Notes under the pieces: model-generated
Database searches by the model: none
Told to the model about the DNA's origin: nothing
What the model saw: the letters and a program-made list of their open reading frames with translations, nothing else
In this document: one piece after another, positions 26,601-37,106 of the stretch
Layout of the letters: each line of letters begins with the position of its first letter
Numbering within the stretch: position 1 is the first letter of the stretch
Assembly: GCA_027484055.1 (NCBI GenBank)
Contig: JAIXQH010000044.1
Span: forward strand, 332,325 to 396,324
DNA: 64,000 nucleotides
Direction of reading: 5' to 3'
Origin: Verrucomicrobiaceae bacterium
Lineage (GTDB): Bacteria; Verrucomicrobiota; Verrucomicrobiia; Verrucomicrobiales; Akkermansiaceae
Translations under genes and position numbers: made by a program

Positions 26601-29600
26601 TTATTTCGTTTCCAAGATCCGCACGGGTCCGAGTAGTCCGGAGGGTAGCAACGGAGCGTCCGGTTTGTAGAACTGGTTCTTCGATTCGGTGAGCTGCGCG
26701 ACGCGTTTTTCTTGGGGCAGCTGGGCGTCGCCGATGAGTCGGTTCGGCCAGAGATTGGCCACTTTGATCTCCAGCTTGTTGCCTGTTTTCCGGAGCACGC
26801 CCGTTGGAATCGTCACCTGCCAAGGCGGACACCAGGTCACTCCAAGATTCCTGCCGTTCAAGGTGACCTCGGCCATCACGGCAACGTCGCCCAGTTCAAG
26901 GTGAGTCTGTTTGGCGGGTACGCTCGGGAGATCGAATGTTTTCTCATAAATGGCGGTCCCCGAGTAGTAACGAATCCCCTCTTCCGCGCGCTTGCTCCAA
27001 TCGTCCAAGATGCTGAATGCGACAGGCTCGGTGGGTCCGCCCCACTTGGGGTCAAACGTCACGGTCCAGTCTTTATGCAGCGCGAGTAGAGGTTGGAATT
27101 CGGGAAAATTCTTTTCTCCCGCAGCAATAGCAGCGACGGCCTTTGGCTTGAAGACGACGAAGAAACTTTGGGTGGGCGCAAACCCCATCGGGATCGTCGT
27201 GACGCCGTCCTTTTCCGAATACTCGGGCAGCGGGCGTTGTGTTCCTGTTAGCGGTTCCCAGAGGAAAGGCGTGCGTCCGGTCACGCGGAAACTGACCTCC
27301 GCTTTCTGAGGCACTGCTTTGCGATTTCCGACAAAGTAGTAGTCGGTATCGCCCTCCACGCGGTGAATATAACGCAGGTCTCCGTTAGAGGCGAAGTCCG
27401 GTGGCACTCCGCGATCTGCGAGAATTTTCGCGGTCACGTCATACTTGGGATAGGGCGCGGGCGGGAGTTCGCGGCGCACCAGCTCGCCCCACGGCCACGG
27501 CCCTTGATTGGACTTGGCCACTTCAAAGGCGGCGCTCAGCGGGCTGCCGGCGTCCAATCCGGCCAGCCAGGTCTTGTCGGTATCCACCCGCTGCATGGCT
27601 CCATCACCGAGTTTAAGCACCAGCGCGCCGATCAGGCCCGCCGGTCCTTTGACGCCGTTTTTAACAACGACACTGACGGTGTTTTTCCCGGGTTTGAGCA
27701 GCGGCGTGACATCAAAGGTCCACTCTTTGGTCACTTTGTCGCCCGTGCCCACGGCTTGGCCGTTGATCGCGAGTTCAAAACTGTCGTCGGCGCTCAGGGT
27801 AAAGGTGCCGGAGGCGACGGCACCGGGGAGCTCGATCTCGCGTTTGAAATAACGGGTACCCACCTCGGCTTCGGTGGGCTTTTTCTTCACTTCGTCGGTC
27901 CAGATCCACTTCGACGCGACCAAAACCGACGCCGGTTTCGCAGGCGGTAAGGCTTCGTCCGGGAGCACGCGGTTGGTTTTCGCCAGCTCTTGGGACAAGC
28001 GGGCGACTTCCTGATCGCTCTGCGGTTGATTTTCCAAACTGGGCGAGCGTTGGGGCAAGTAGCCCATCACAAGAGCACCGTCATCCACCAGCGATTTCAC
28101 CTTGCGCAACAGTTGGGGCGTCATGGTTTCGCTGCGGGGCAGGACCAGCAGGCGGTAGCTCATGCCATCCGGGAAAACGATGCGGCCGTTTTTCACGGAG
28201 GCCCGCTCGATAAGGGTGCCCGGCGAGCAGCCGTCGAAATTGTAGCCCTTGCGGTCCGGATAACCCTGCAGCAGGGCTGAAGCGGGCGGACGGAAAACAA
28301 CCGGCGCGCCTTCCAAATCGAGATAAAGCACGTCGTTAACAGGTAACCCTCGCTGCAACAGGGCCTGGCAACGCGTCAGATAGTCGTGATAGGCTGGCAC
28401 CATCTCCCACCAGGTCTGCGTCCGCTCCCAATGCACACCGTGAGGGCCCCAGGGGAGTCCAGGTTTTTTGTCCAACTCGAGTTGGGCGGAATAGCGGTGA
28501 AACGCGAAACGATTCACGCCCGTGCAAAAGGCCCAATCGCCCTGCTCCTTCATGGAGCCGGGATGCTGCCGCCAAGCATCCATGTACGAGGTAAACGCTT
28601 CCGCCTGGACGACCTTTTTTCCGCGCGTGTGGGCGCTGGAAACCGCGGCAAGGACGCTGTAATCGGTGTTAACCCCGCCTGCCTTCGACCAGAATTCAGC
28701 CGAGGGTGTATCGGCCACATCTCCCAAGGGCATATCGCCGACGGGATTCATATCGTATGGCTCGATGGTCAGCGTGAGACCCTGCTTGGCCGCAAACTCT
28801 TTGATGTGCCGGGCGTGATTTTCGATGACCAGCTCTCGGGCGGTGAGCCGAATATCCCACAGGAACCGTTCGGTGGTTTCGACACTGTCTACAATCTCGC
28901 CTTGCATCGCGGGAAGGTAGCGGAGTGCATCGTAGCCCCGGCGCTTTTTGAACTCATCGCGAAAGGTCAGCGACCAGTTCTGGGCACTCATTTCCCAGCT
29001 ATCAAAGTGGAGATTCGTCCATGCTTTGCGTGCCGGGTCTTCTTTGCCCAATTTTGCAAAAAGGGGTGCCAGATAATCTTTGAAATGAGCGTCCAGCGAG
29101 GCCTTTTCAAATTTTCCGGTTTCCCAGCCCAGGCCCGTATCCGGCGCGGGGCGGGTCGTCTGCCCGGTGAGAGTTCGGCCCATGCGTAGGATCGTCCATT
29201 TGCCCGGCGGAACGTCCCACGAGAGCGTGCCATCGGGCGCGAGTTTATCCGTGAGATCGACGATCTTTTTGCTGTCTATGGACTCGCCCGCTGGCAGAAC
29301 GGTGGGGTCCGGCCGCAGATACGACTTTACGGTACCGGTCGTGAAGGGGGAGCGATAAAACAGCGCTTTTTCATCGGCATCCGCCAATCGATGAATCGTG
29401 ATGGGGGTGGGATAGGCGATCACCGCCACATCCCGATAATAATCCTTCCATTCCTTGTTCAAACTCTGGGTAAGGGAGCCCAGTCCGAAAAACGGTTCGC
29501 GCGGGGCCGGTTGTGGCACCACAAGATTGATGCGCTGGGGTCCGACCACTTCTGTCCCTTTGCCGACGATTTGCTGCATGGCATCGTCGGGTTTAACCCA

Positions 29601-29978
29601 GGATCCGCCAGCGCCACACCACCCGGGGCCCGTTCCCAGCGAGAACTCCAGCCCCAGCCGCGAACAGTCGCGAATCGCCGCTATCATCAAATCCTGCCAG
29701 GGTTCGCTCATGAATTTGACCGGTCCCTTGGGGATGCCCCAGGCCGTTGTTTCGAGATAAAGCGCGCCGCCGAGGCCCGCCTTCTTCATGCTCTCCAAGT
29801 CGGCTTTCATGCCCTCGCGGGTGAGGTTGCCGTCTTGAAAATACCAATAAACCCAGGGGCGTGCCTTGTCGGGCGGATGGGTAAAGGTTTGTTCGAGTGA
29901 CTGCTCAGCCGAGGCCACTAGGCAAATCGTCAAGAGGGTCAGGCCGCATAACAGCCTGATTTTGATGTTGTTTTTCAT
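26601..29978 (-). CDS. GH106 alpha-L-rhamnosidase, secreted
   Basis: HPPDKARPWVYWYFQDGNLTREGMKADLESMKKAGLGGALYLE; AGWCGAGGSWVKPDDAMQ; C-terminal galactose-binding-like WGGPTEPVAFSILDDWSKRAEEGIRYYSGTAIYEKTF. Confidence 0.9.
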   Translation of the reverse strand: MKNNIKIRLLCGLTLLTICLVASAEQSLEQTFTHPPDKARPWVYWYFQDGNLTREGMKADLESMKKAGLGGALYLETTAWGIPKGPVKFMSEPWQDLMIAAIRDCSRLGLEFSLGTGPGWCGAGGSWVKPDDAMQQIVGKGTEVVGPQRINLVVPQPAPREPFFGLGSLTQSLNKEWKDYYRDVAVIAYPTPITIHRLADADEKALFYRSPFTTGTVKSYLRPDPTVLPAGESIDSKKIVDLTDKLAPDGTLSWDVPPGKWTILRMGRTLTGQTTRPAPDTGLGWETGKFEKASLDAHFKDYLAPLFAKLGKEDPARKAWTNLHFDSWEMSAQNWSLTFRDEFKKRRGYDALRYLPAMQGEIVDSVETTERFLWDIRLTARELVIENHARHIKEFAAKQGLTLTIEPYDMNPVGDMPLGDVADTPSAEFWSKAGGVNTDYSVLAAVSSAHTRGKKVVQAEAFTSYMDAWRQHPGSMKEQGDWAFCTGVNRFAFHRYSAQLELDKKPGLPWGPHGVHWERTQTWWEMVPAYHDYLTRCQALLQRGLPVNDVLYLDLEGAPVVFRPPASALLQGYPDRKGYNFDGCSPGTLIERASVKNGRIVFPDGMSYRLLVLPRSETMTPQLLRKVKSLVDDGALVMGYLPQRSPSLENQPQSDQEVARLSQELAKTNRVLPDEALPPAKPASVLVASKWIWTDEVKKKPTEAEVGTRYFKREIELPGAVASGTFTLSADDSFELAINGQAVGTGDKVTKEWTFDVTPLLKPGKNTVSVVVKNGVKGPAGLIGALVLKLGDGAMQRVDTDKTWLAGLDAGSPLSAAFEVAKSNQGPWPWGELVRRELPPAPYPKYDVTAKILADRGVPPDFASNGDLRYIHRVEGDTDYYFVGNRKAVPQKAEVSFRVTGRTPFLWEPLTGTQRPLPEYSEKDGVTTIPMGFAPTQSFFVVFKPKAVAAIAAGEKNFPEFQPLLALHKDWTVTFDPKWGGPTEPVAFSILDDWSKRAEEGIRYYSGTAIYEKTFDLPSVPAKQTHLELGDVAVMAEVTLNGRNLGVTWCPPWQVTIPTGVLRKTGNKLEIKVANLWPNRLIGDAQLPQEKRVAQLTESKNQFYKPDAPLLPSGLLGPVRILETK

Positions 29979-29996
29979 GATGATGTTCCTGACGGG

Positions 29997-32900
29997 TTAC
30001 TGAACGAGAGTGGTGGATTGAATCGTCACCGGCCCGAGCAGGCCGGATTCGACGAGGGCGTCGGTTTTCTTCCACAGCCGATACGTGCTGAAGGTGAACC
30101 GGCCGGTCGGGCTTGGTTTGCCCTCTTGCAGCCACTGCGGCCACGACCTGAGCGTGGCTCCGCTCGGGTCGCGGTCGTCCGGCAACTGCTCGTCGCCGAT
30201 CTGGCGGTTGATGAGGAGATTGACGACTTTGACTTCGAGCCGGTTTTCGCCCGCGCGAATGGCGTCGGTCACGTCCACGCGATAGGGCGGCTTCCAGAGG
30301 ATGCCGAGGTCTTTGCCGTTGAGCGTCACCTGCGCCATCACCGCCACTTTGCCCAGGTCGAGCCAGGTTTTGGTGGAGGCGGATGCGGGTTTATACTGAA
30401 AGGTCGTCTGATACCCGGCCGTGCCCGAATAGTATTTGATGCCGTCCTCGGGGCGCTTGGACCAGTCGTCCAGTTTATCAAAGGTCACCTGCGCCGGGCC
30501 GCCCCACTTCGGGTCGAACGCGACGGCCCACGGGCCGGCGATTTCCTGAACCGGGACGGTATCCACCCAGTTTTTGCCGGTGCCTTGAGTGACTTTCGTG
30601 GCCTCGCGGAAGATGACAAACACCGAGCCTTTCGGATCAAGGCGCAGCGGAATGCGGGTGATGCCGTCTTTGATTTCAAACTCGTTCACCCGCTCGGTGC
30701 GGCCCGTGTCCGGCCACCAGAATTCGGGTTGTTTGCCCGTCATGCGGAAGTCGGCGACGGCGTCCACCTGCTTGGGGTCGGGATTGGCCACGAAATACAC
30801 TTCGGCCCCCGCCTCGGGCAGCGTGCGATGGGTGTAGCGCAAGGTCGGCGTCGCGCTGAAATCGGGCTTCACTCCGCACGCGCCGAGGACTTCGGCGGCG
30901 GTCTTGCCGGTGATGATTTTCCCGCTGGTCCAGAGTGTGTCGGCCAGCTTTTTCAGCTCGGCGTCACCTTGCCCCGCGTCCGCGAGGCTGGGCGATTTTT
31001 GCGGCGGTTTGCCGCTGGCGATGATCGTCGCGCCTTGGTCGGCCAGTTGGCTGATTTTGCGCAACAGCTTGGGCGTCATCGTCTCCACGTCGGGCAGCAC
31101 CAGCACGGCGTAGCTCATGCCGTCGGGCAGCACGATCCGGCCGTTCTGCACGCTCATGCGGTTCAAGACCACGTCCGGCGAGCAGCCGTCGAAGTTGTAG
31201 CCGCCCCGCACATGCGACGCGATTTCGGCCCCCTTCGGTGGCTCGAACCGGAGCGGCGCGCCCTCGGGTGCGAGGTAGGCCACGTCCGCCACGAACAGCC
31301 CTTGCTGGAGCAGGGCCTGGCAGCGCGCCAGGTAGTCGTGCCACGGCTTCGATTGTTCCCACCAGGTCTGGGTGCGCTCGTAATGCAGCCCCCACAGTCC
31401 CATCGACATGCCCGGCACCCGCGTGGGATTGGCCCAGGGCTGGGCCGCGTAACGGTGAATCACGAAGCGGTTCGCCCCCTCGCAAAACGCCCAGTCGCCC
31501 AGGTCTTTGATAAACCCCGGATGGCCGAGCCATTTCTCGCCCGGACCGGAGGTGAACGCCTCCACGCCCAGAATTTTCTTCCCGTAGGTGTGGGCCGAGG
31601 AGGCCATCGTGGCCATGCTTTCGGCCGAGCCCAACCGTTCCCACGCCCAGAATTCACCCATCGGTTCGTCCGCCTGGCCGCCATGGGCAAGCTCGTCGAA
31701 GGGCCCGCCGTAGGCCTCCATCGAGATGCGCAGCCCGTGCCGGTTGGCCAGACGGCGGAATTCGCCCGCGTAGTTTTCAACAATCAGATCCGACACCGTC
31801 TGCCGCAGATCCCACAGGAAACGTTCGGTGACTTCGGCGCTGTCCACCACGCGGCCGGTGAACGCGGGCAACAGGGTCAACAGGTCGTAACCGCGTCGTT
31901 GTTTGAACTCGTCCGGCATCAACCGGGTCCAGTTCTGATAACCCATCTCCCAACTGTCGATATGGGTGGACACCAGCGTCTTGCCCGCCCCGGTGAGCGC
32001 CTGGTTCTGTGCGATCAAGCGGCCCATCAAGCCGTTGAACGCCACGTTGGCCGCTTCTTTGCTCAGCTTGTCGCACTCCAAGCCGCTGCCCGCATCCGGC
32101 GGCGGGATGTTTTTCTGGCCCGTGGAGGTGTGGCCGAAACGCAGCACCGTCCAGTTGCCGGACGGAAACGCATAGGTGAGTTTGCCGGTGGCATCCATCT
32201 TGGCGGTCAGGTCCACGATGCGATTCCGGTCAACGACCGCCCCGTCGGGCGCGGCGGGCCACTGGGCGGGGCTGGGCGGGGGAATATTTTTTAGAAAACG
32301 AGACTCCAGAAAGCCGGTCTTGCTGGGGAAATTTTCCAGACGATAGCGCGGACTCAACTCGATGTTGCCGACCTCGATTTGGGTCCGTTGCGGGTCCTCG
32401 ATTTTGTTAAAAACCAAGCGGTAAAAACGCGATTGCTGGAACGGGAATTCGAGCGTCAGCGCGGGCGGCACGACGGTGAATTTCTGGAGCGTTTTGAACT
32501 GTTTGCCGTCCGCCGACACCTGCAGTTCTCCGGTCAGGCTTTTCCCTTTGCCGCCCGGCCCGCCCAGCCGGGCGGTCAACACCGTGGCGGCAAACGGCTG
32601 TGCAAACTCCAGTTGCACATGCGGAAAAGTCTTCCCCTCGGGTTTCGCCAGCGTGAACTGGCCGGGCGTCGGAGTGGTTCCGCTGCTGGTGAACTGCGGC
32701 GCGGCGTCGGCCATGTTCACGGCATCCAGGGCGGGCGTCGGGAAGGCCAGCACCGCGATATCGCGATAGTATTTGGCCACGGCTGGCGGCTGGGGCAGCA
32801 CGCCATCGAAGGGTTTGCCGCCGTCAACACGCGTCTCCGACCAGACCACTTTCTGCATGGACATTTCGGGGGTGATCCACGGGCCGCCGCTGCCGCACCA

Positions 32901-33257
32901 GCCGGCGTCGTTGTTCATGTTGATCTGCAGGCCGAGCCGCTGCGCCTCGGTGCAGAGATGGGTGAACAGCTCCATCCACAGCGGACCGGCAAACGCCGCC
33001 GGACCCTTCGGGGTGGCGACGGCGACTTCCATAAACACGAACCCGCCAATGCCGACGCGGGCCATGGCTTCCAGGTCGGCGGTGATGCCCTCCTTGGTGA
33101 GGTTGCCGTTGACGGCGAAATACAAGACCCACGGCCGGGCGGAGGCGGGCGGTTGTATGAACGCCTGTTCGAGCGAATCAGCCGCCGAGGCCACCCCAGG
33201 GGTGTAGATCGCATTGATTAAAGCTAGGAGTAACAGGGCGATTTTTGTCGCAGTCAT
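29997..33257 (-). CDS. GH106 alpha-L-rhamnosidase, secreted
   Basis: PPASARPWVLYFAVNGNLTKEGITADLEAMARVGIGGFVFMEVA; AGWCGSGGPWITPEMSMQKVVWSE; WGGPAQVTFDKLDDWSKRPEDGIKYYSGTAGYQTTF. Confidence 0.92.
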   Translation of the reverse strand: MTATKIALLLLALINAIYTPGVASAADSLEQAFIQPPASARPWVLYFAVNGNLTKEGITADLEAMARVGIGGFVFMEVAVATPKGPAAFAGPLWMELFTHLCTEAQRLGLQINMNNDAGWCGSGGPWITPEMSMQKVVWSETRVDGGKPFDGVLPQPPAVAKYYRDIAVLAFPTPALDAVNMADAAPQFTSSGTTPTPGQFTLAKPEGKTFPHVQLEFAQPFAATVLTARLGGPGGKGKSLTGELQVSADGKQFKTLQKFTVVPPALTLEFPFQQSRFYRLVFNKIEDPQRTQIEVGNIELSPRYRLENFPSKTGFLESRFLKNIPPPSPAQWPAAPDGAVVDRNRIVDLTAKMDATGKLTYAFPSGNWTVLRFGHTSTGQKNIPPPDAGSGLECDKLSKEAANVAFNGLMGRLIAQNQALTGAGKTLVSTHIDSWEMGYQNWTRLMPDEFKQRRGYDLLTLLPAFTGRVVDSAEVTERFLWDLRQTVSDLIVENYAGEFRRLANRHGLRISMEAYGGPFDELAHGGQADEPMGEFWAWERLGSAESMATMASSAHTYGKKILGVEAFTSGPGEKWLGHPGFIKDLGDWAFCEGANRFVIHRYAAQPWANPTRVPGMSMGLWGLHYERTQTWWEQSKPWHDYLARCQALLQQGLFVADVAYLAPEGAPLRFEPPKGAEIASHVRGGYNFDGCSPDVVLNRMSVQNGRIVLPDGMSYAVLVLPDVETMTPKLLRKISQLADQGATIIASGKPPQKSPSLADAGQGDAELKKLADTLWTSGKIITGKTAAEVLGACGVKPDFSATPTLRYTHRTLPEAGAEVYFVANPDPKQVDAVADFRMTGKQPEFWWPDTGRTERVNEFEIKDGITRIPLRLDPKGSVFVIFREATKVTQGTGKNWVDTVPVQEIAGPWAVAFDPKWGGPAQVTFDKLDDWSKRPEDGIKYYSGTAGYQTTFQYKPASASTKTWLDLGKVAVMAQVTLNGKDLGILWKPPYRVDVTDAIRAGENRLEVKVVNLLINRQIGDEQLPDDRDPSGATLRSWPQWLQEGKPSPTGRFTFSTYRLWKKTDALVESGLLGPVTIQSTTLVQ

Positions 33258-33331
33258 GGTTCGATTTCGTTTTGGAGGTCTAAGTCATTCGGCAAAAAAA
33301 TGGATGCCGTTGTTTGTTATACCTCATCAGA

Positions 33332-36300
33332 TCAGAGTTTCGCCTCGGCGAAGGTGAAGGTCAGCGTGCCGCTGTAGTTACCCTGGGCTTTGGCAGGTTG
33401 ACTCTCGGGGCCATACGACTCGGCGGCACCGAACTTCGCACCCACGGCTGGGATCGCCTGCAGAAACGAAAAGTCACCAGCCGGAAAGGCCGTGCTGGTG
33501 AACCCGTAACTGATGCGCGGCGTGCCGACCCGAAGATAGACCTCGGGGGAAGCACTGGCGACTGCCAGACGTCCGGCCGGGGTTTCGAGATTGGCCCAAC
33601 GCAGGCCGGAGAAGTAACCTTGGAACTCGGGATAAGCCCACGCTTCGCCGGGCTGGATGTCGTTATAGGCGGTTTCATGAACATCGAGGCGGGTACCCCG
33701 CATACGGTTTTGCCAGACCCTGTGCGGCCCCTCGCCGAGCCAACGCAGGGATTTCATCTGATCCTCGGGATGATCGAAAGTGATGCCATGGTAGAGAAAA
33801 TCGCCGTTTAGGGTGTAGTCATAATCTAGGCGCAGCGAGCCATCGCCCGCTAAAGACCAACGGAAGTGATTCAGCCCGGCCCCGCCTCGACTTTCCAACC
33901 AGACGATCGATTTGCCGGTCTCTGGGTCTTTTCCGCTGCCCGTGGTCAATGTCGCTGGAGCGGTTGTTTCAGCCGGAAAATCCGCCGCCGCATAACCGAG
34001 GCGCACGGCTTTCACCGCGATCGGTTCGCCGTCCTTCGAGATTCGCAAGGCGGCCACCTGTTGCGGGGCGAACTGGCAGCTCTTGAGATTGTTCATGCTG
34101 GAAGTGCCCTCGCAGAGGGTTTTCCACCGCTGGCCGTCGGGCGAGATTTCGAGTTTGTAACGACGGTCGCCACCGAGTTTTTTGAAATCGATCTCCAGTT
34201 GCGCGGTGCTGGCCAGATGGGAAGCGGTAAGCCGATAGATATGCGTGGCCGCGTCCTCGGTGGCGGCGGGCAGCCACTCGACGGCACTGGTGGACTTCGG
34301 TTTGGCAAATGACAGCCGGGGCCCATTGGACAACGCGAACGCCTGATCCCCACGTCGCACGCTTTTCAGCACGCCGCTGGTCGCGTCAAAACTCGCGGTG
34401 AGGCTCTCGGTCATCAATCGGATCTCGCCTGCGGCGGTTTCCACCTTTGGCGTGCCGGTCTTGGTGCTGTCATCTGTTTGCTGCGTAATCCCGGGCAGCG
34501 GCCAAGACCAGCTCCATAGCTCCTGCTGGTCCGGACCGAAGGCGACGAGGGTGAGCGCGTCCGCCTCGCGCCAGTTGGCAGGCAACGGAATTGAGAGCTC
34601 GCCACGGCCATGCGGCGGAATGGCGGGAGACGGGGCTTTGCCTTCTGCAAGGGTCTGCGGGGGAGTTTTTACCGCCGACGGATCGGGGTAACGCACCAAT
34701 TTCCAATGAAAACGGCATTGCTCAAGCGAGGTGAAATCGTAGTGATTTGAAACTGCCAGCCTTCCGGTGAATTTTCCATCGATCACTGGCTTCGCGATTT
34801 GCACGGGTGAAAAAACATCACGGACCGTGTAATAGCTGCCTTCCTTTTCATGGTGTGGGCCGACGATGCCATCCGGCGCATTTACGCCGAACACGTCGAT
34901 CCGTCCATTTTGGTCATCGCGGCGCACACCTTCATCGGCGAACACCCAGATGAAACCACCGGCACCGAGCGGAGATTCGGAAATGGCTTTCCAATAGTCC
35001 GCCAAGCCCGCACCCGCGCCGCCGTCATAGAGGCCGTGCATGAACTCGGTGGGCATGACCAGATTGGGGCCGTTGAGGCAACGGAGGAGTTTATCGTAGG
35101 TCGGATAGTGTTTGGTATCGACGCCGTTGAACGGGTCCCACGGGTGAAGCACGCGGCGATGCTGGGGATCGTAGAGGGAGAAGTCGCCATCGAGATCGCG
35201 GTTCCAGCCGCCTTCGTTGCCGTTGTCCCAAAAAAGAATGGAGGGGTGATTCACGTCGCGCTCAATCATTTCTCTCACAAGCTTACGACCGATCTCAGTG
35301 TCATACGCGTGCTGCCAGCCGGCGAGTTCATCAAGCACGTAGAGTCCGAGTTCGTCACAGGCATCCAGAAACACGGCATCCGGTGGATAATGCGACATGC
35401 GCACCGCATTCATATTCATCGACTTGATCAATCGCACATCCTCGTAGCTGTCTTCGGCATCCAGCGCTCGCCCGGTTTCAGGACGGAAGCTGTGGCGGTT
35501 CACCCCCTTGAGCATGATGCGCTGGCCGTTGAGAAACAGACCCTCGCCATCGCGTACCTCGAAGGTGCGGAAGCCGAACCGCTTCGTGACAGTGTGCAGC
35601 ACCCGCTCTCTGGATTTCCGCGAAATGCGGACCGAATAGAGGTGGGGCGTCTCGGCAGTCCATAACAATGGATTCTTGAATCGCGTGGAAATCCGCAAAC
35701 GTCCGGTTCCGCCGCCGCGGACTTTTTGAGTGAACGGCTCGCCGGCGGGTTGGCCCTTGGCATCGAGAATCTGCGCTTCAATGGTCTCGGGGATTAACGC
35801 CGGGCCGTCCAGCATTCTACCGCCTCGAAAACCCAGAGTGAGATCGGCGGTGAAATTTCCGTCGGCTTGCGCGTCGATCGCGACGTGCTCGATTGCACGA
35901 CCGGGGAGCGCCTCCAGCCAGACTGGCCGGAAAATCCCGCCGAAGACCCAGTAGTCACCGCAGTGTTCGGCCTTGTGTGCTTCAGCATTGGAACTGACTT
36001 TCGCCACCGCGACTTCTAATAGATTTTCCACGCCTTTCTCCTTATTCAAGAAGTTGGTGATCTCGTATTTGAACTGGTAAAACGCACCGATATGAGTGGC
36101 TCCAGCGAGCTGACCGTTCACTTTCACGGTGGCGTCGGTCATCACGCCGTTGAACACCAAGTTGATCCGGCGACCCTCCCAGTTTTCCGGAACGGTGAAT
36201 TTACGGCTATAAAATCCCGTTTCCTGAGGCTGGGAGCTTCCATTTCCATAGGTAAAGTTTCCGAAACCAAGAAGCTCCCAGTTCGAGGGCACGGGAATGG

Positions 36301-36469
36301 TGGCGACCTCACCGGAACGCCTGCCGCCCTCGATTTTGAAATCCCATGGTATCGCATCTTTGGGTCCTTGGCCTGATAGATATTGGATCTCGGTTCTCAC
36401 GTCTTCGGCCAACAAACGCATTGGCAGCAAGATCGCGGCACCGATCAGTAGGATTCTAAAGGTTTTCAT
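33332..36469 (-). CDS. GH2 beta-galactosidase-like, secreted (start placed at MKTFRILLIGAAILLPM)
   Basis: VPSNWELLGFGNFTYG; AVRMSHYPPDAVFLDACDELGLYVLDELAGW; NHPSILFWDNGNEGGWNRD; C-terminal small-chain-like GLRWANLETPAGRLAVAS. Confidence 0.9.
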   Translation of the reverse strand: MKTFRILLIGAAILLPMRLLAEDVRTEIQYLSGQGPKDAIPWDFKIEGGRRSGEVATIPVPSNWELLGFGNFTYGNGSSQPQETGFYSRKFTVPENWEGRRINLVFNGVMTDATVKVNGQLAGATHIGAFYQFKYEITNFLNKEKGVENLLEVAVAKVSSNAEAHKAEHCGDYWVFGGIFRPVWLEALPGRAIEHVAIDAQADGNFTADLTLGFRGGRMLDGPALIPETIEAQILDAKGQPAGEPFTQKVRGGGTGRLRISTRFKNPLLWTAETPHLYSVRISRKSRERVLHTVTKRFGFRTFEVRDGEGLFLNGQRIMLKGVNRHSFRPETGRALDAEDSYEDVRLIKSMNMNAVRMSHYPPDAVFLDACDELGLYVLDELAGWQHAYDTEIGRKLVREMIERDVNHPSILFWDNGNEGGWNRDLDGDFSLYDPQHRRVLHPWDPFNGVDTKHYPTYDKLLRCLNGPNLVMPTEFMHGLYDGGAGAGLADYWKAISESPLGAGGFIWVFADEGVRRDDQNGRIDVFGVNAPDGIVGPHHEKEGSYYTVRDVFSPVQIAKPVIDGKFTGRLAVSNHYDFTSLEQCRFHWKLVRYPDPSAVKTPPQTLAEGKAPSPAIPPHGRGELSIPLPANWREADALTLVAFGPDQQELWSWSWPLPGITQQTDDSTKTGTPKVETAAGEIRLMTESLTASFDATSGVLKSVRRGDQAFALSNGPRLSFAKPKSTSAVEWLPAATEDAATHIYRLTASHLASTAQLEIDFKKLGGDRRYKLEISPDGQRWKTLCEGTSSMNNLKSCQFAPQQVAALRISKDGEPIAVKAVRLGYAAADFPAETTAPATLTTGSGKDPETGKSIVWLESRGGAGLNHFRWSLAGDGSLRLDYDYTLNGDFLYHGITFDHPEDQMKSLRWLGEGPHRVWQNRMRGTRLDVHETAYNDIQPGEAWAYPEFQGYFSGLRWANLETPAGRLAVASASPEVYLRVGTPRISYGFTSTAFPAGDFSFLQAIPAVGAKFGAAESYGPESQPAKAQGNYSGTLTFTFAEAKL

Positions 36470-36548
36470 GCCGTTAAATGATAGAGATATCGCATTCTCA
36501 AACTGCGTAAACGTTGTTTCGATCCCGATTTGTAGTGGAAGTGCAAGA

Positions 36549-36800
36549 TCATGAATGAAGTATTTCACTACTTAAGCACTTAAAGGTGCATACGGAATTG
36601 GTGTTGCCGACGAAAGCCCGCATCGACTTGCCGCTTTGCTTCGCCTCCTGCTTGGCAATCTCGAAGGGTTCTATCCATTTCAGTTCGGCGACGGGCTTGC
36701 TAACTTTTCCTCCTGCAGGTGGTGCGTCCGCGGCATGAACTGGGGTAATCGTTTTCAGTGCCGCTAGGAACAAGGCAGCGAGGATGTTGGTTTTTTTCAT
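36549..36800 (-). pseudogene. Truncated N-terminal fragment of the thioredoxin-fusion family
   Basis: AELKWIEPFEIAKQEAKQSGKSMRAFVG resembles PDWKLPYSAAEKEAKATGKPMLVFVG of the 48629-50536 protein; homology stops after FVG. Confidence 0.7.
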
Positions 36801-36912
36801 GAGTTTATGACGACGGCCTGGATGCTCGTGGGGCGATGGAATGCCTTCTCTAGACCAAGGACATCCCTTACTCCAACTCGCCAGCGTATTTTTCCTTTTT
36901 CATAGGTGGCTG

Positions 36913-36940
36913 CGTGCAAATCGTATGGTCATACGTGCAT
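36913..36940 (-). promoter_or_regulatory. 21-bp phased direct repeat operator (ATGCACG-N14-TTGCACG reading toward 36800)
   Basis: Plus strand CGTGCAA at 36913 and CGTGCAT at 36934. Confidence 0.65.
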
Positions 36941-37106
36941 CCAGTGAATCACGGACCTGGAGATAAGGGGCAGACAAAAAACATCGGCAAGCAGGACAAA
37001 AGCCATGGGCACACTGCCGTCTCTGGGATGTAAGGCCCACCAGCGTGAAACTTGCCACCTCCAACTTGATTCCTCAGCGCCGGAGAGTTTGCGAAAAGAT
37101 AACATT

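Noticed and set aside
30018-32294. 758-aa plus-strand ORF
   Set aside because: Antisense to the well-supported GH106 29997-33257; high-GC codon-bias artefact.
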